From: an uncultured Lewinella sp.
GTDB taxonomy: Bacteria > Bacteroidota > Bacteroidia > Chitinophagales > Saprospiraceae
DNA length: 34,301 bases
Direction of reading: 5' to 3'
Assembly: GCA_938021455.1 (NCBI GenBank)
Contig: CALIGP010000121.1
Coordinates: 1 to 34,301 of the forward strand
This document shows, in pieces, positions 8,311 to 17,080 of the stretch (positions are counted from its first letter, which is position 1; each line of letters begins with the position of its first letter). Under the pieces are notes generated by a model that was not told the DNA's origin, did not search any database, and saw nothing but the letters and a program-made list of their open reading frames with translations. The position numbers were made by a program, and so were the translations under genes.

Positions 8311-8384
8311 ATCGGTGAACCAGCGGATAAATCGCTCAGTTGTTTTGGTAAGCATTCACCGATCCAGTTGACGGATTCACCGAT
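8311..8384. promoter_or_regulatory. Candidate LytTR operator: 21-bp direct repeat plus inverted copy
   Basis: ATTCACCGAT occurs at 8354-8363 and again at 8375-8384, exactly 21 bp apart. An inverted copy (ATCGGTGAA) sits at 8311-8319. Two direct half-sites about two helical turns apart is the usual architecture of LytTR-regulator binding sites, although this half-site does not match the well-known consensus. The sites lie between the divergent DUF5694 pair and the lytS/lytR-like operon. Confidence 0.5.
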
Positions 8385-8419
8385 TTTCGACCGCCTCTTT
8401 TTTCTGGGAGCGTAGTTTT

Positions 8420-9481
8420 ATGCTCATGAAGGAGCCCACCCTAACCATGCCTAAATCAATTGGCAAACTTTTGCTTTGGTACGGAATCATCTATCTAGTG
8501 GTCATCAAGTTGCGAGAGGTCATTTATGCGGACTCGCTTTCGGAAGCTTTTAGCGATTATAATGATCCGCACATGTTTGGCCTGATGATTGCCTCCGGAC
8601 TAGCCTTTTTTAGCTACTCTCTGTTCAGTTATTTGGGCCTTCACTTGTTTTTCGGGAAAGTTGCTTGGTGGCAGCTCCTGGGAGCACTCATTTTTCTGAT
8701 TATTGGCTGTATGTTTTTCAGGGCTTTCCTGGAGGAGTTCGTTATCTACAATATTTTTGGTGTGGGCAACTACAACAGGAATATGAGCTGGCCGGTCTAC
8801 CTGTTGGATAATGTCTACTACGCGATCATCTTTTGTTCGCTGGGCATTGTCTTCTTTTTCGTTCAATACGGCCACTTTAGTGAAGCCAACAGGCGGCAGA
8901 TCGAAGTATCTCAACGGGAGACCGAGCTCAAGTTTCTGCGATCTCAGGTCAATCCGCACTTCCTTTTCAATACGCTCAATAATCTTTATTCGCTGGTTGC
9001 TACGGAGTCTAGTCAGGCACTTCCCGTAATCGATAAATTGAGCGGTCTGCTCCGCTATTCGCTCTATGATCAAGCGTCGATGGTGCCACTAGCGCGTGAA
9101 ATTACTTACCTCCAAGACTTCCTGGAATTGGAGAGCTTACGGGTTGACGGACTGGTGCCTCCGGAGGTGATTTTTGGTCCTTTTTCTAAGGACTGGCAAC
9201 TTCCTCCACTTTTACTCGTCCCTTTCATTGAGAACGCCTTCAAGCACGGAGACCTGAAGAACGCTGACCGGCCACTACGGATTCAGTTGAGTGAACTCGA
9301 AAATCGCCTTCACTTTCGGGTGGAGAATTTGATAAGGAAAGAAACGGCCTCCCAAGACGAGGTGGGCGGAATCGGCCTTAACAATGTGCGTAAACGGTTG
9401 GATCTAATGTATCCCCGCCGGTACGTTTTGGAAATTAATCCTCGAGCAGAAGATTTTATAGTGGATTTGAAATTCGGCTAA
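8420..9481 (+). CDS. LytS/YehU-type sensor histidine kinase
   Basis: A 353-residue membrane sensor kinase. There are four hydrophobic segments (about 17-30, 53-75, 83-103 and 129-149), then a short coiled region and the His_kinase domain with the phosphoacceptor motif QVNPHFLFNTLN (His180). An ATP-binding region follows with an N-box (PFIENAFKHG) and a GGIGLNNVRKRL G-box. These kinases normally phosphorylate a LytTR response regulator, and one lies 14 bases downstream. Three ATGs are possible (8420, 8426, 8447). I keep the first, but a start at 8447 is also plausible. The signal sensed is unknown because there is no recognisable extracytoplasmic domain. Confidence 0.92.
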   Translation: MLMKEPTLTMPKSIGKLLLWYGIIYLVVIKLREVIYADSLSEAFSDYNDPHMFGLMIASGLAFFSYSLFSYLGLHLFFGKVAWWQLLGALIFLIIGCMFFRAFLEEFVIYNIFGVGNYNRNMSWPVYLLDNVYYAIIFCSLGIVFFFVQYGHFSEANRRQIEVSQRETELKFLRSQVNPHFLFNTLNNLYSLVATESSQALPVIDKLSGLLRYSLYDQASMVPLAREITYLQDFLELESLRVDGLVPPEVIFGPFSKDWQLPPLLLVPFIENAFKHGDLKNADRPLRIQLSELENRLHFRVENLIRKETASQDEVGGIGLNNVRKRLDLMYPRRYVLEINPRAEDFIVDLKFG

Positions 9482-9495
9482 TCCTAGAAATCAGT

Positions 9496-10194
9496 ATGGC
9501 ATTAAACGTAATAATCATTGATGATGAACCCCTGGCGCTAAAGCTTCTGTCTAAGTATGTTGACAATCACGAAGAGCTTACGCTAATGGCGAGTTTCTCT
9601 AACCCAATTGACGGACTGGAGTATCTTGGTAATCATACCACAGACCTTCTTCTCCTCGATATACAAATGCCAGAACTTAACGGCCTTCATTTGGCTCGCC
9701 TGGTCAAAGGCAAGTGTAAAATAATATTTACGACTGCTTACGGAGAACACGCTCTGGCTGGCTTTGAATTGGATGCCATTGATTACCTGCTAAAACCCAT
9801 CACTTATGAGCGGTTCCAGCGTGCAGTTACTAAAGCTATTATCTCTTCCGGGCCACGCGATAAGGCATTACAAAAAAGAGACACGCCCAACCACCTCTTG
9901 GTGAAATCGGGTAACCGAATTGTTCGCCTTGAGCTAGATAAGCTCCTTTATGGCTCGTCTTCCGGAGACTATTTGACGCTCTACCTGGCCGATGGATCTA
10001 AATTGCTCACCCTGGAGAACCTTACGGATATGGTAGGCCGACTACAGGCGGATCAATTTTGCCGTATCCATCGTAGTCACTTCGTTGCGCTGCAAAAGGT
10101 CGACTTCGTTGAGCGACGAAGAGTTGTTATTGGTAAGCATTGGTTACCAGTCAGCGATGGCTATCGGGAGGCTTTTTTCGCGGCGTTTAACTAG
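9496..10194 (+). CDS. LytTR-family response regulator
   Basis: A 232-residue DNA-binding response regulator. The receiver domain (1-115) has the acidic pair DDE at 9-11, the phosphoacceptor Asp55 (LLLLDIQMP), the conserved Thr in FTTAY and the Lys in LLKPI. A LytTR DNA-binding domain fills about 130-232, with the family sequences SGDYLTLYLADG and FCRIHRSHFVAL. It is the partner of the upstream kinase (14-base gap). The direct repeats upstream of the kinase gene are the best candidate binding site, which would mean autoregulation. It converges with the GH3 gene across a 168-base hairpin-rich spacer. Confidence 0.95.
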   Translation: MALNVIIIDDEPLALKLLSKYVDNHEELTLMASFSNPIDGLEYLGNHTTDLLLLDIQMPELNGLHLARLVKGKCKIIFTTAYGEHALAGFELDAIDYLLKPITYERFQRAVTKAIISSGPRDKALQKRDTPNHLLVKSGNRIVRLELDKLLYGSSSGDYLTLYLADGSKLLTLENLTDMVGRLQADQFCRIHRSHFVALQKVDFVERRRVVIGKHWLPVSDGYREAFFAAFN

Positions 10195-10204
10195 GTTCTT
10201 CCCT

Positions 10205-10361
10205 GGTCGAGACGCTTTGCATCGAGCGCGAACGGGGCCGAAGGCTCCCGGAGCGGGTTAGCGCAGTAGCTTTTTGCCGTGGCGGGTGTTGCACGGTCAA
10301 AGTCGCTACGCTCCCTTGCCCGGCTTGACGCATAGCGACCGTAGCGCTATGCGTCTCGACC
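10205..10361. terminator. Nested inverted repeats between convergent genes
   Basis: GGTCGAGACGC at 10205-10215 is repeated inverted at 10351-10361. Inside, GACGCATAGCG (10327-10337) pairs perfectly with 10345-10355 around a seven-base loop. The 3' arms overlap, so the two hairpins exclude each other. The block fills the gap between the regulator and GH3 stops and probably ends transcription from both sides, though no U-tract is obvious. Confidence 0.6.
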
Positions 10362-10362
10362 A

Positions 10363-12741
10363 TTAGCGTACCGTAAACACCACCGACTTCAGATCCTTTA
10401 GCTGACTGCTGTTACCGACCATGATCTCGAACTCGCCGGGCTCAACGGTCCATTCCATGTTGATGTCGAGGAGCTCCAGCTGTTGCTGCCCGAGTTCAAA
10501 GGTGACGGTCTTACTTTCTTCGGGTTCCAGGAAAACTTTTTCGAAGCCTTTGAGCTCCCGCACTGGGCGGGTGACGGAGCTGAAACGGTCGCGAATGTAC
10601 AGCTGCACGACTTCCGATCCGGCCCGGGTACCATTGTTGGTAACGGTAACCTTTACGTTGGCTGCTTCGCCCAGCCGTACGCTGGCGGCGGAGAGCGTAG
10701 GCGGAGATATGTCAAAAGTAGTGTAGCTCAATCCATAGCCGAAGGGCCAGGCAGCGGAGACATCATCGAAGAGGTAGCCCCGGCGTGCCGTAGGCTTGTA
10801 GTTATAGTAAGCTGGGATGTGGCCGACAGACCTCGGCAGACTTATGGGGAGTTTCCCTCCGGGAGCTACCTTGCCAAAGAGGACGTCGGCAACACTGTTA
10901 CCGGTCTCTTGCCCGAGATAAAAGCACTGGAAGACGGCGGCAGATTTTTCTACCAGGTTGGCAATGTCCAATGGGCGACCACCAAAGACAAGCCCAACGA
11001 TGGGCTTACCGGATTTGGCTAGTTCGTCGATGAGCTCATTCTGCAGGCCTGCCATTTCCAGCGTTGGGCGGTCTCCCCAATGGCCTTCGGCCCAGGCTTC
11101 GCGGCTGGTGAGTTCGTTACCACCTACGGCCAAGACGATGACGTCGGCCCGGCGTACTGCCCGGACCGCGGCCTGAATTCGGAGCCGGTCTTCACTTTCT
11201 TCGATGGCTACCACAGGGTCTTTATACCAGCTTCCGGGCTCTACTACCCGGGCGCCTTCTGCGTAGATGAGGTTGACGGAGTCAGCCCCCAGGGCATTTT
11301 CCAGCCCGTCTTTGATGGTCACAAAGTGGTCGGGCATGTCAGAGTAGCCACCGAGCAGTACCTTGTCTGCATTGGGGCCAACGACTGCGATGGTTTTTAT
11401 TTTATCGTTGAAAGGTAAGGTGCCGTCATTGGTAAGTAGAATCATGCCCTCGGCACCAGCTTTACGAACAAGCGCGTCATCTTTCGCAGTATTGTTGAGT
11501 ACGCCAGCGGGATCGGTGTAGGGGTTTTCAAAAAGGCCCCGGTCGAACTTTTGCTGAAGGATACGACCAACTGCCTGGTTCAGGATAGCTTCATCAAGGG
11601 TACCGTCGTTGACGGCTTCTACGAGGGCAGGGAAGGCTTCCCGATCGGGAAGTTCAATGTCAACGCCTGAAGAGATGGCCAGAACGGCAGCGGCTTTCCA
11701 ATTAAGGGCAACGGCGTGACGGTCGGTGAGTTCGCGGACGGCAAAATAATCAGAGACGACGGCACCTTTATAGCCCCAGGTGTCCCGTAGCAGCGTATTC
11801 AGCATCCAGCCATTGGCGTGGCTGGGTATACCATTGACCTCATTGTAGCTGGCCATAATGTTGCGCACGTTACCTTTCTCGACGATGTGGCGGAAAGGGT
11901 AGAGGAAAACCTCTCGCAGGGTTCTTTCGGAGATGTTGGCCGGAGCGATGTTGTTGCCGCCTTCGGGTTCGCCATGGCCGGCCATGTGTTTGAGGGTAGC
12001 GAATACTTCGCCTTCATCCCATTTTTCATCGTCGCCCTGAAAGCCCAGTACTGCCTGGAGGCCGATTTCAGCGGCCAGGAAGGGGTCTTCCCCCAGGGTT
12101 TCTTCGACCCGGCCCCAGCGGGGATCACGGGAGACGTCCACTACGGGAGTAAGGACGACGTGCCCGCCGCGACTGGCTGTTTGCCGGGCGGCAGTGGCGT
12201 AGAGCTTTCGGGTAAGGTCGCGGTTAAAGGTGGCGGCTACGGAGATGGGCTGCCCCCAGCTGGTGGCATTGAGTGCGGCTAAGCCATGCAGGCTTTCTTC
12301 GTGGTTCAGGGCGGGAATTCCCAGGCGAGTGTTTTCTACGAGCCACTTCTGGATGGCGTTAGTAAATTCAACTTCGTTAGCCCCGGAACGGCCGATGGCG
12401 GGAGGCCCCGCCAGCTCGCTTGGGCGTGTGATGTGGCCGATGCCGTGCGGCATGACGGCAGAAGCACTATCTACATTGAAGCTAAAATCTTCGTTGTAGA
12501 ATCGTTTTTTGTCTTGCCAAACGGCGGTGACCTGAGCTACCTTTTCTTCTACGGTCATCCGGCCAATCAGGTCTTCGACTCGGTCTTTGGTTGATTGGGT
12601 GGCGTCTTTGTAAATCGCTTTAGTGAGGGACTCTCCTGCGGCAGGGGCGGAGGGTTCGGTCACTGCTGCCTCGTTATTCGTTCCTCCACAACCATCGAGA
12701 GCAGCGAGGAACGGCAGCATTAGAAAAAGTAAAAAGCGCAT
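10363..12741 (-). CDS. bglX: Glycoside hydrolase family 3 beta-glucosidase, lipoprotein
   Basis: A 792-residue beta-glucosidase (or beta-xylosidase-like) enzyme of family GH3. The N-terminus is a lipoprotein signal with lipobox LDGC (Cys18), so it is probably anchored in a membrane facing the periplasm or surface. The catalytic N-domain (about 60-400) has the family sequences SRDPRWGR, LKHMAGHGEPEGG and the nucleophile region KGAVVSDYFAV with Asp331. The second domain (about 420-640) has VVGPNADK and VGGNE; a fibronectin-III-like domain ends the protein. The likely substrate is oligo-glucosides released outside the cell. It is transcribed alone. The gene symbol is by similarity of architecture; the specificity is not certain. 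Confidence 0.93.
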   Translation of the reverse strand: MRFLLFLMLPFLAALDGCGGTNNEAAVTEPSAPAAGESLTKAIYKDATQSTKDRVEDLIGRMTVEEKVAQVTAVWQDKKRFYNEDFSFNVDSASAVMPHGIGHITRPSELAGPPAIGRSGANEVEFTNAIQKWLVENTRLGIPALNHEESLHGLAALNATSWGQPISVAATFNRDLTRKLYATAARQTASRGGHVVLTPVVDVSRDPRWGRVEETLGEDPFLAAEIGLQAVLGFQGDDEKWDEGEVFATLKHMAGHGEPEGGNNIAPANISERTLREVFLYPFRHIVEKGNVRNIMASYNEVNGIPSHANGWMLNTLLRDTWGYKGAVVSDYFAVRELTDRHAVALNWKAAAVLAISSGVDIELPDREAFPALVEAVNDGTLDEAILNQAVGRILQQKFDRGLFENPYTDPAGVLNNTAKDDALVRKAGAEGMILLTNDGTLPFNDKIKTIAVVGPNADKVLLGGYSDMPDHFVTIKDGLENALGADSVNLIYAEGARVVEPGSWYKDPVVAIEESEDRLRIQAAVRAVRRADVIVLAVGGNELTSREAWAEGHWGDRPTLEMAGLQNELIDELAKSGKPIVGLVFGGRPLDIANLVEKSAAVFQCFYLGQETGNSVADVLFGKVAPGGKLPISLPRSVGHIPAYYNYKPTARRGYLFDDVSAAWPFGYGLSYTTFDISPPTLSAASVRLGEAANVKVTVTNNGTRAGSEVVQLYIRDRFSSVTRPVRELKGFEKVFLEPEESKTVTFELGQQQLELLDINMEWTVEPGEFEIMVGNSSQLKDLKSVVFTVR

Positions 12742-12831
12742 GGTAATGCTTTAGTGTCAATGTTAACCCAATATAGAATCTTGACGGTAAAGTACGGGAG
12801 TTTAGGACAACCCTGCTCCAAGAATGTCCAT

Positions 12832-12851
12832 TGCATCCTGCGTTTGCGCCC
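12832..12851 (+). repeat. Dispersed TGCACCTGCG motif, copy 6 (degenerate)
   Basis: TGCATCCTGCG, TTT, GCGCCC: one extra base in the left half and a changed tail. It lies in the 283-base spacer between the divergent GH3 and MG2/plug genes. Apart from this motif and the promoter at 12955-12985, that spacer shows nothing else recognisable. Confidence 0.45.
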
Positions 12852-12954
12852 TGAAAACGATTGCTATTCGAAAAAAAAATCAAGAGTAGCGTTTGCATAG
12901 TTAGTTTTTGGAGATGCTGGTGTCGTTAAGAAGAGGTTAGAAGCCAAGGCTTCG

Positions 12955-12985
12955 TTGTCTAAACGGAGCCGAACCAGTATATTTA
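12955..12985 (+). promoter_or_regulatory. Bacteroidota-type promoter for the MG2/plug gene
   Basis: A TTG at 12955-12957, a 20-base spacer, then TATATTTA at 12978-12985, one base off TAnnTTTG. The leader to the ATG at 13025 would be about 33 bases. Confidence 0.55.
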
Positions 12986-13024
12986 TCGCGATTAAACCTA
13001 ACCCCTTACAGAACTCCTTTTTAC

Positions 13025-15529
13025 ATGTTAAAGCATCTATTATCAGCCTTCCTTCTACTGGTTGGCCCATGCCTTTTTGCACAGTCATCCCTAACGGATT
13101 TACTAGACGGTTACTACACCAGTTACTTTCCCGAAAAGGTCTTTGTTCACACGGATAAATCGGTATATGCCGGTGGAGAGACCATCCTGGCCGCCGTGTA
13201 TCTGGTAGACGGGCGCTATCATCTGCCAGATAGCGTCAGCAAAACGATCTACCTGGAACTACACGACCCAAAAGGAGAAACGGTTACCCGGAAACGGATT
13301 TACGCTTTTGACGGGCATACTTCGGGTAGTATTTCACTGCCGGCTAATATTGTGCCGGGCCATTACCAGGTAACGGCCTATACCAGCTACCAACGTAATA
13401 GTGGCGTGAACACGCTCTTTCGGAAAACCATCGAAATTGTTGGCGGCCTGAAGGAAAGTGGAGGAGTAGCGGCTCCTTCAGAATCAGTAGTGCAGGTCGA
13501 TGAGTCGTTTGGTGTGGACGCGAAGCCAAGCCTCCGCTTTTTTGCCGAGGGAGGTGACTGTGTGGTTGGGCTTCCTTGCCGAGTGGCCTTTGTCGCGGAG
13601 GCAGCCAATGGTGAACCATTAGCCATTAACGCCCGTCTGCTCGGAGAAAAAGACAAAGTAGGTATTGATATTTTTACGGAAGCTACCGGGATTGGTACGT
13701 TTACTTACACGCCAGTAGTGGGGGGGGACTATCGAGTTGTACCCAAAGGAACAGAGGAGGAATATGATTTGCCAAAGGCCCTTGACGCTGGCATTCATTT
13801 AGGGGTCGACGTAGCTACGGATACGGTAAAGCTACACCTGGCAACGAATACTGAAACCGGGCTGGAAGGAGCTACTCTGCTATTACATCTACGAGGGGTC
13901 AATATCTTTGAACAGGCTATTCCCGAAGAATCGACGGAGCTTAATATTCTGCTTCCCGTACCGGCACTACCCGCTGGCGTGATCGTGGCTACCGTTTTTG
14001 ATGGAGCGGGGCAACCGGTTGCTGAACGACTCTTCTTCGTGCCACCCTCCAGAAGTGAGCTATTTGTGCAATCCTCCGCAGAACGCTATAATTTTCGCTC
14101 GCCCGCCAAAATCCAATTGGCCGCCCCCTACCGGGACGTTGCAGCGGACAGTCTGGCTGGTTCTCGCATCAGCCTAAGCATTTTGCCCCAGGCCTCGATG
14201 GGAGGCCCTCAAGGCGATGATATTCGTACCTGGCTTTTACTCAACAGTGATCTTGATCGACCAGTACAGAATGCACCTGAACTTCTATTTGCTGGTAAAG
14301 AAGCCGGGCGCTCCCGTCGCGTAGACGAATTTCTACTTACCCGTGCCTGGCGACGGTTCCGGTGGCCAGACCTGGGCTTACTGGACAATTTTAAACCTGA
14401 ATACTTGTTGGAGCCAGGCCTTTATCTACGTGGCCGGATGACAAAGCTGGAGAACGAGAAGGCTGCCCGCCCGGGTAAACTCTTCCTGACCCGAATGGAG
14501 AATGGTTTTACGGCCCAGACCATGAGCGATGAGGAGGGGTACTTTGCTTTTGGCCCCATCATTGCCTTTGATACCTTTCCGGTGATGGTTCAGGGACGGT
14601 TTAAATTTGGAAAGAAGAACCGGGATAACCCTGACATTGACCTGGAGGATAATAGTAATGTGACGCTAAAGCGGATAGAACTTGATCCGGTGAAACTTCC
14701 CTTGCTTTCAGCGATTGATGTTCGCCCTCAGGCCTTAAAGGAGGAGGAGGTCTTGGAAGAGGAGAACGACTACACCGAGATCAGCCGCAAGGCCCTGACG
14801 GTTGCCCGAACCTACGACTCGTTGATCATAGATCTGGACGTAGTGGATATTACCGCTGCCCGGATAGACCAGGAGGAAGAGGTGAGGCGGGAACGTTCTA
14901 AATTATATGGCGGCCAGCCGGACACTAGGATACTCGTAGCGGACAACCCCCGAATCAGAACTGCCGTGAATATTCTGGACCTCTTACGGGGCTTGCCTGG
15001 CGTACAGCTAACTAAAAATGCGGATAATGAGGACATTGTCGTCATTCGGGGTAACGCTGGAATTAACGGCCCCGTTGAACCCCTTTACTTTTTGGATGGG
15101 GTAGAAACCCGCTTCGAACGATTGGTCAACATGCCGGTAAGAATTATTGAATTCATCGACGTGGTCAGAGGACCGCGAGCGGTTGGGCTCGGCGCGCCGC
15201 CTACCGGCGGTGCAATTGTTGCGTACACCTACCAGGATGAGCGCGGTCGACTGAAGGAGGCCGGCTTGCTGGAGACGGAGTTTCAGGGCTATCAGAAGGT
15301 AAGAGAATTTGCCACTTTTGATGCCAGCCTCCCCGAAAACAGAAATCGCCCGGATCTAAGAACTACTCTATATTGGATTGCGGATCTACGAACGGACAAA
15401 CGTGGTCGGGTTGACGTAGATTTCGTCACCTCCGATCAGCGAGGGCTTTTCACCGTTATTGCACAGGGACTGAGAAAGGACGGGACCCCCTTCTTCGGTA
15501 GCTGTGAGTTTAGGGTGGGGGAGGAGTAG
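13025..15529 (+). CDS. Exported MG2-like / TonB-plug domain protein without a barrel
   Basis: An 834-residue exported protein with a signal peptide ending near LFAQS (about 20). Residues about 35-140 (EKVFVHTDKSVYAGGET, then GHYQVTAYTSY) match the macroglobulin MG2-type beta-sandwich. Several beta-rich modules follow. Residues about 640-740 are a TonB-receptor plug domain (LLRGLPGVQLT, VVIRGNAGI, PLYFLDGV, IIEFIDVVRGP). The protein ends about 90 residues later, so it lacks the 22-strand barrel of a true receptor. Such proteins are frequent in Bacteroidota and their role is unknown; a surface-assembly or scaffold function is a guess. It has its own promoter, and its stop codon abuts that of the next, convergent gene with no base between. 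Confidence 0.85.
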   Translation: MLKHLLSAFLLLVGPCLFAQSSLTDLLDGYYTSYFPEKVFVHTDKSVYAGGETILAAVYLVDGRYHLPDSVSKTIYLELHDPKGETVTRKRIYAFDGHTSGSISLPANIVPGHYQVTAYTSYQRNSGVNTLFRKTIEIVGGLKESGGVAAPSESVVQVDESFGVDAKPSLRFFAEGGDCVVGLPCRVAFVAEAANGEPLAINARLLGEKDKVGIDIFTEATGIGTFTYTPVVGGDYRVVPKGTEEEYDLPKALDAGIHLGVDVATDTVKLHLATNTETGLEGATLLLHLRGVNIFEQAIPEESTELNILLPVPALPAGVIVATVFDGAGQPVAERLFFVPPSRSELFVQSSAERYNFRSPAKIQLAAPYRDVAADSLAGSRISLSILPQASMGGPQGDDIRTWLLLNSDLDRPVQNAPELLFAGKEAGRSRRVDEFLLTRAWRRFRWPDLGLLDNFKPEYLLEPGLYLRGRMTKLENEKAARPGKLFLTRMENGFTAQTMSDEEGYFAFGPIIAFDTFPVMVQGRFKFGKKNRDNPDIDLEDNSNVTLKRIELDPVKLPLLSAIDVRPQALKEEEVLEEENDYTEISRKALTVARTYDSLIIDLDVVDITAARIDQEEEVRRERSKLYGGQPDTRILVADNPRIRTAVNILDLLRGLPGVQLTKNADNEDIVVIRGNAGINGPVEPLYFLDGVETRFERLVNMPVRIIEFIDVVRGPRAVGLGAPPTGGAIVAYTYQDERGRLKEAGLLETEFQGYQKVREFATFDASLPENRNRPDLRTTLYWIADLRTDKRGRVDVDFVTSDQRGLFTVIAQGLRKDGTPFFGSCEFRVGEE

Positions 15530-16018
15530 CTACAAGCCCGCCAGCGTCTCAAAGAGCTCTCCACTATCAATCAATGCTCCCTCTTCCATGATCAGGAAAA
15601 TGTCCTGATCTCGCCCCGTAGCCAGGTATTTACGTTCGGCGGAGTAAAGTTTAGGGCTAACTCCATCTGCTTTCATCCTGGCAAACATCTCCTTTGGTGG
15701 TAGATCAGTGACCGTAAAGTCGATACTGGTTTGCCCGTCGAGCAGAATACCTCGCATTTCGATTTTATCCGGTCCTGTTTTATAGGTTCTTAGGTCATTC
15801 GGACGGCGATGAACCAGGTATTCTATCTTTTCAATGACTCCTGAGAATACGATTTGGGAAAATTGGAGGATGAATTTATCCGCTTGTCCAGGCTGTTCTT
15901 CCTTCATCTTCTGCCAGCTTCCAGCATCAATTCCATTGACACTTAGGAACTTGACGAATTGATTGGTCACCTCTTCCAGTTCGCTCTTTCGCAGTCTTCT
16001 AAATTTCGTTTCTTTCAT
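15530..16018 (-). CDS. DUF6495-like hypothetical protein
   Basis: A 162-residue soluble protein with no signal peptide. The N-terminal pattern (LRKSELEEVTNQFVKFLSVN, then GIDAGSW) resembles the small Bacteroidota family I know as DUF6495; the assignment is from memory and moderate. The middle part is beta-rich (IEKIEYLVHRRPNDL, KIEMRGILLDG). No catalytic motif is visible. It converges on the MG2/plug gene: the two stop codons form TAGCTA without a gap. It is divergent from terC. No function can be given. Confidence 0.6.
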   Translation of the reverse strand: MKETKFRRLRKSELEEVTNQFVKFLSVNGIDAGSWQKMKEEQPGQADKFILQFSQIVFSGVIEKIEYLVHRRPNDLRTYKTGPDKIEMRGILLDGQTSIDFTVTDLPPKEMFARMKADGVSPKLYSAERKYLATGRDQDIFLIMEEGALIDSGELFETLAGL

Positions 16019-16020
16019 GG

Positions 16021-16053
16021 TTTGCCAAACAACCCTACCATTGTGTAGTTTTG
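16021..16053 (+). promoter_or_regulatory. Bacteroidota-type promoter for terC
   Basis: TTTG at 16021-16024, a 21-base spacer and TAGTTTTG (16046-16053), a full match to TAnnTTTG. The leader to the ATG at 16101 would be about 40 bases. Confidence 0.6.
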
Positions 16054-16100
16054 CAGCCTAGGAATAATTTTCACTTCCGACTGACTAATACAGCTCAAGC

Positions 16101-16943
16101 ATGTTTGATATCCCTGATTTTGGTAGCGGTGCCGTTTGGCTTTCTCTGCTAACCCTTACTTTTTTGGAGATCGTTCTCGGTATCGATAACATCATCTTCA
16201 TCTCTATCGCTTCGGACAAGCTAAAGTCTGATGCAGACCGAAAGCGAGCTACTAATATTGGCCTTATTCTGGCCATGGTACTAAGAATTGTCCTGCTTTT
16301 TGGCGTATCTATCCTGGTCGCAATGGAAGATCCATGGTTTACCTTCGACTGGGGCTGGGCAGCGGGTGGCTTCAGTGGTCAAAGCCTGATCTTGATTGCT
16401 GGTGGTATTTTCCTCTTATACAAGTCGACCTCAGAAATCCGACATAAACTCGAAGGCGAAGATGATCACGCCAATGGTGGTGGTAAAGGGGGGGCAACGT
16501 TGACCTCCGTAATTATCCAGATTACCATCATCAACATCGTCTTCAGTTTTGACTCGATTCTTACTGCGGTAGGGATGACGAACGGGCTGTATGGCGCTCT
16601 GATTGTGATGATCATTGCCGTGGTAGTCTCTGTTCTGATTATGATGCTATTTGCCGTTCCCGTGGGTAATTTTGTTAACAAGAACCCTACGGTACAAATG
16701 CTTGGCCTGGCCTTCCTGATTCTGATTGGCTTTATGCTGATTGCTGAGGGCGCTCACCTGGGCGATCTGGTTGTCTTTGACTCTCACGTAGGCACTGTTC
16801 CTAAGGGTTATCTCTACTTCGCGATTGCGTTCTCCCTGTTGGTTGAATTCCTGAATATGCGTATCCGCCCAGGAAAGAAGAGTAAGCACGTTGAGCTGAA
16901 TACCTACGCGGCAGAGGAGGCGGCTTCGCAAAAGGAAGGGTAG
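16101..16943 (+). CDS. TerC family integral membrane protein
   Basis: A 280-residue membrane protein of the TerC/Alx family, linked to tellurium resistance in name but more generally to metal-ion (for example manganese) export and membrane protein metallation. The signature LEIVLGIDNIIFISI is at about 21-35, followed by further membrane segments; the second family repeat is visible as IVFSFDSILTAVGM near the middle. Acidic residues inside these segments are the likely metal ligands. A histidine/glycine-rich loop (DDHANGGGKGG) lies between the halves. The gene has its own promoter and ends in a strong bidirectional terminator shared with infC. The transported ion cannot be told from sequence. 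Confidence 0.92.
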   Translation: MFDIPDFGSGAVWLSLLTLTFLEIVLGIDNIIFISIASDKLKSDADRKRATNIGLILAMVLRIVLLFGVSILVAMEDPWFTFDWGWAAGGFSGQSLILIAGGIFLLYKSTSEIRHKLEGEDDHANGGGKGGATLTSVIIQITIINIVFSFDSILTAVGMTNGLYGALIVMIIAVVVSVLIMMLFAVPVGNFVNKNPTVQMLGLAFLILIGFMLIAEGAHLGDLVVFDSHVGTVPKGYLYFAIAFSLLVEFLNMRIRPGKKSKHVELNTYAAEEAASQKEG

Positions 16944-16998
16944 GGGCTCCAGCTGTTCTACAGTCTCACCGGCTGTCTTGACGTAACTACATAAAAAA

Positions 16999-17054
16999 GC
17001 GGTCAACAATCATCGACTCCTTCTCAAAAGAACGAGGTGATGATTGTTGACCGC
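16999..17054. terminator. Bidirectional terminator between terC and infC
   Basis: A perfect 16-bp stem: GCGGTCAACAATCATC (16999-17014) pairs with 17039-17054 around a 24-base loop. A T-run follows on the plus strand (17057-17063) and on the minus strand (complement of 16993-16998), so it can end transcription both ways. The outer GCGGTCAA is shared with the terminator at 21314-21384. Confidence 0.9.
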
Positions 17055-17080
17055 AATTTTTTTGCAGCAGGAGAATCGAT

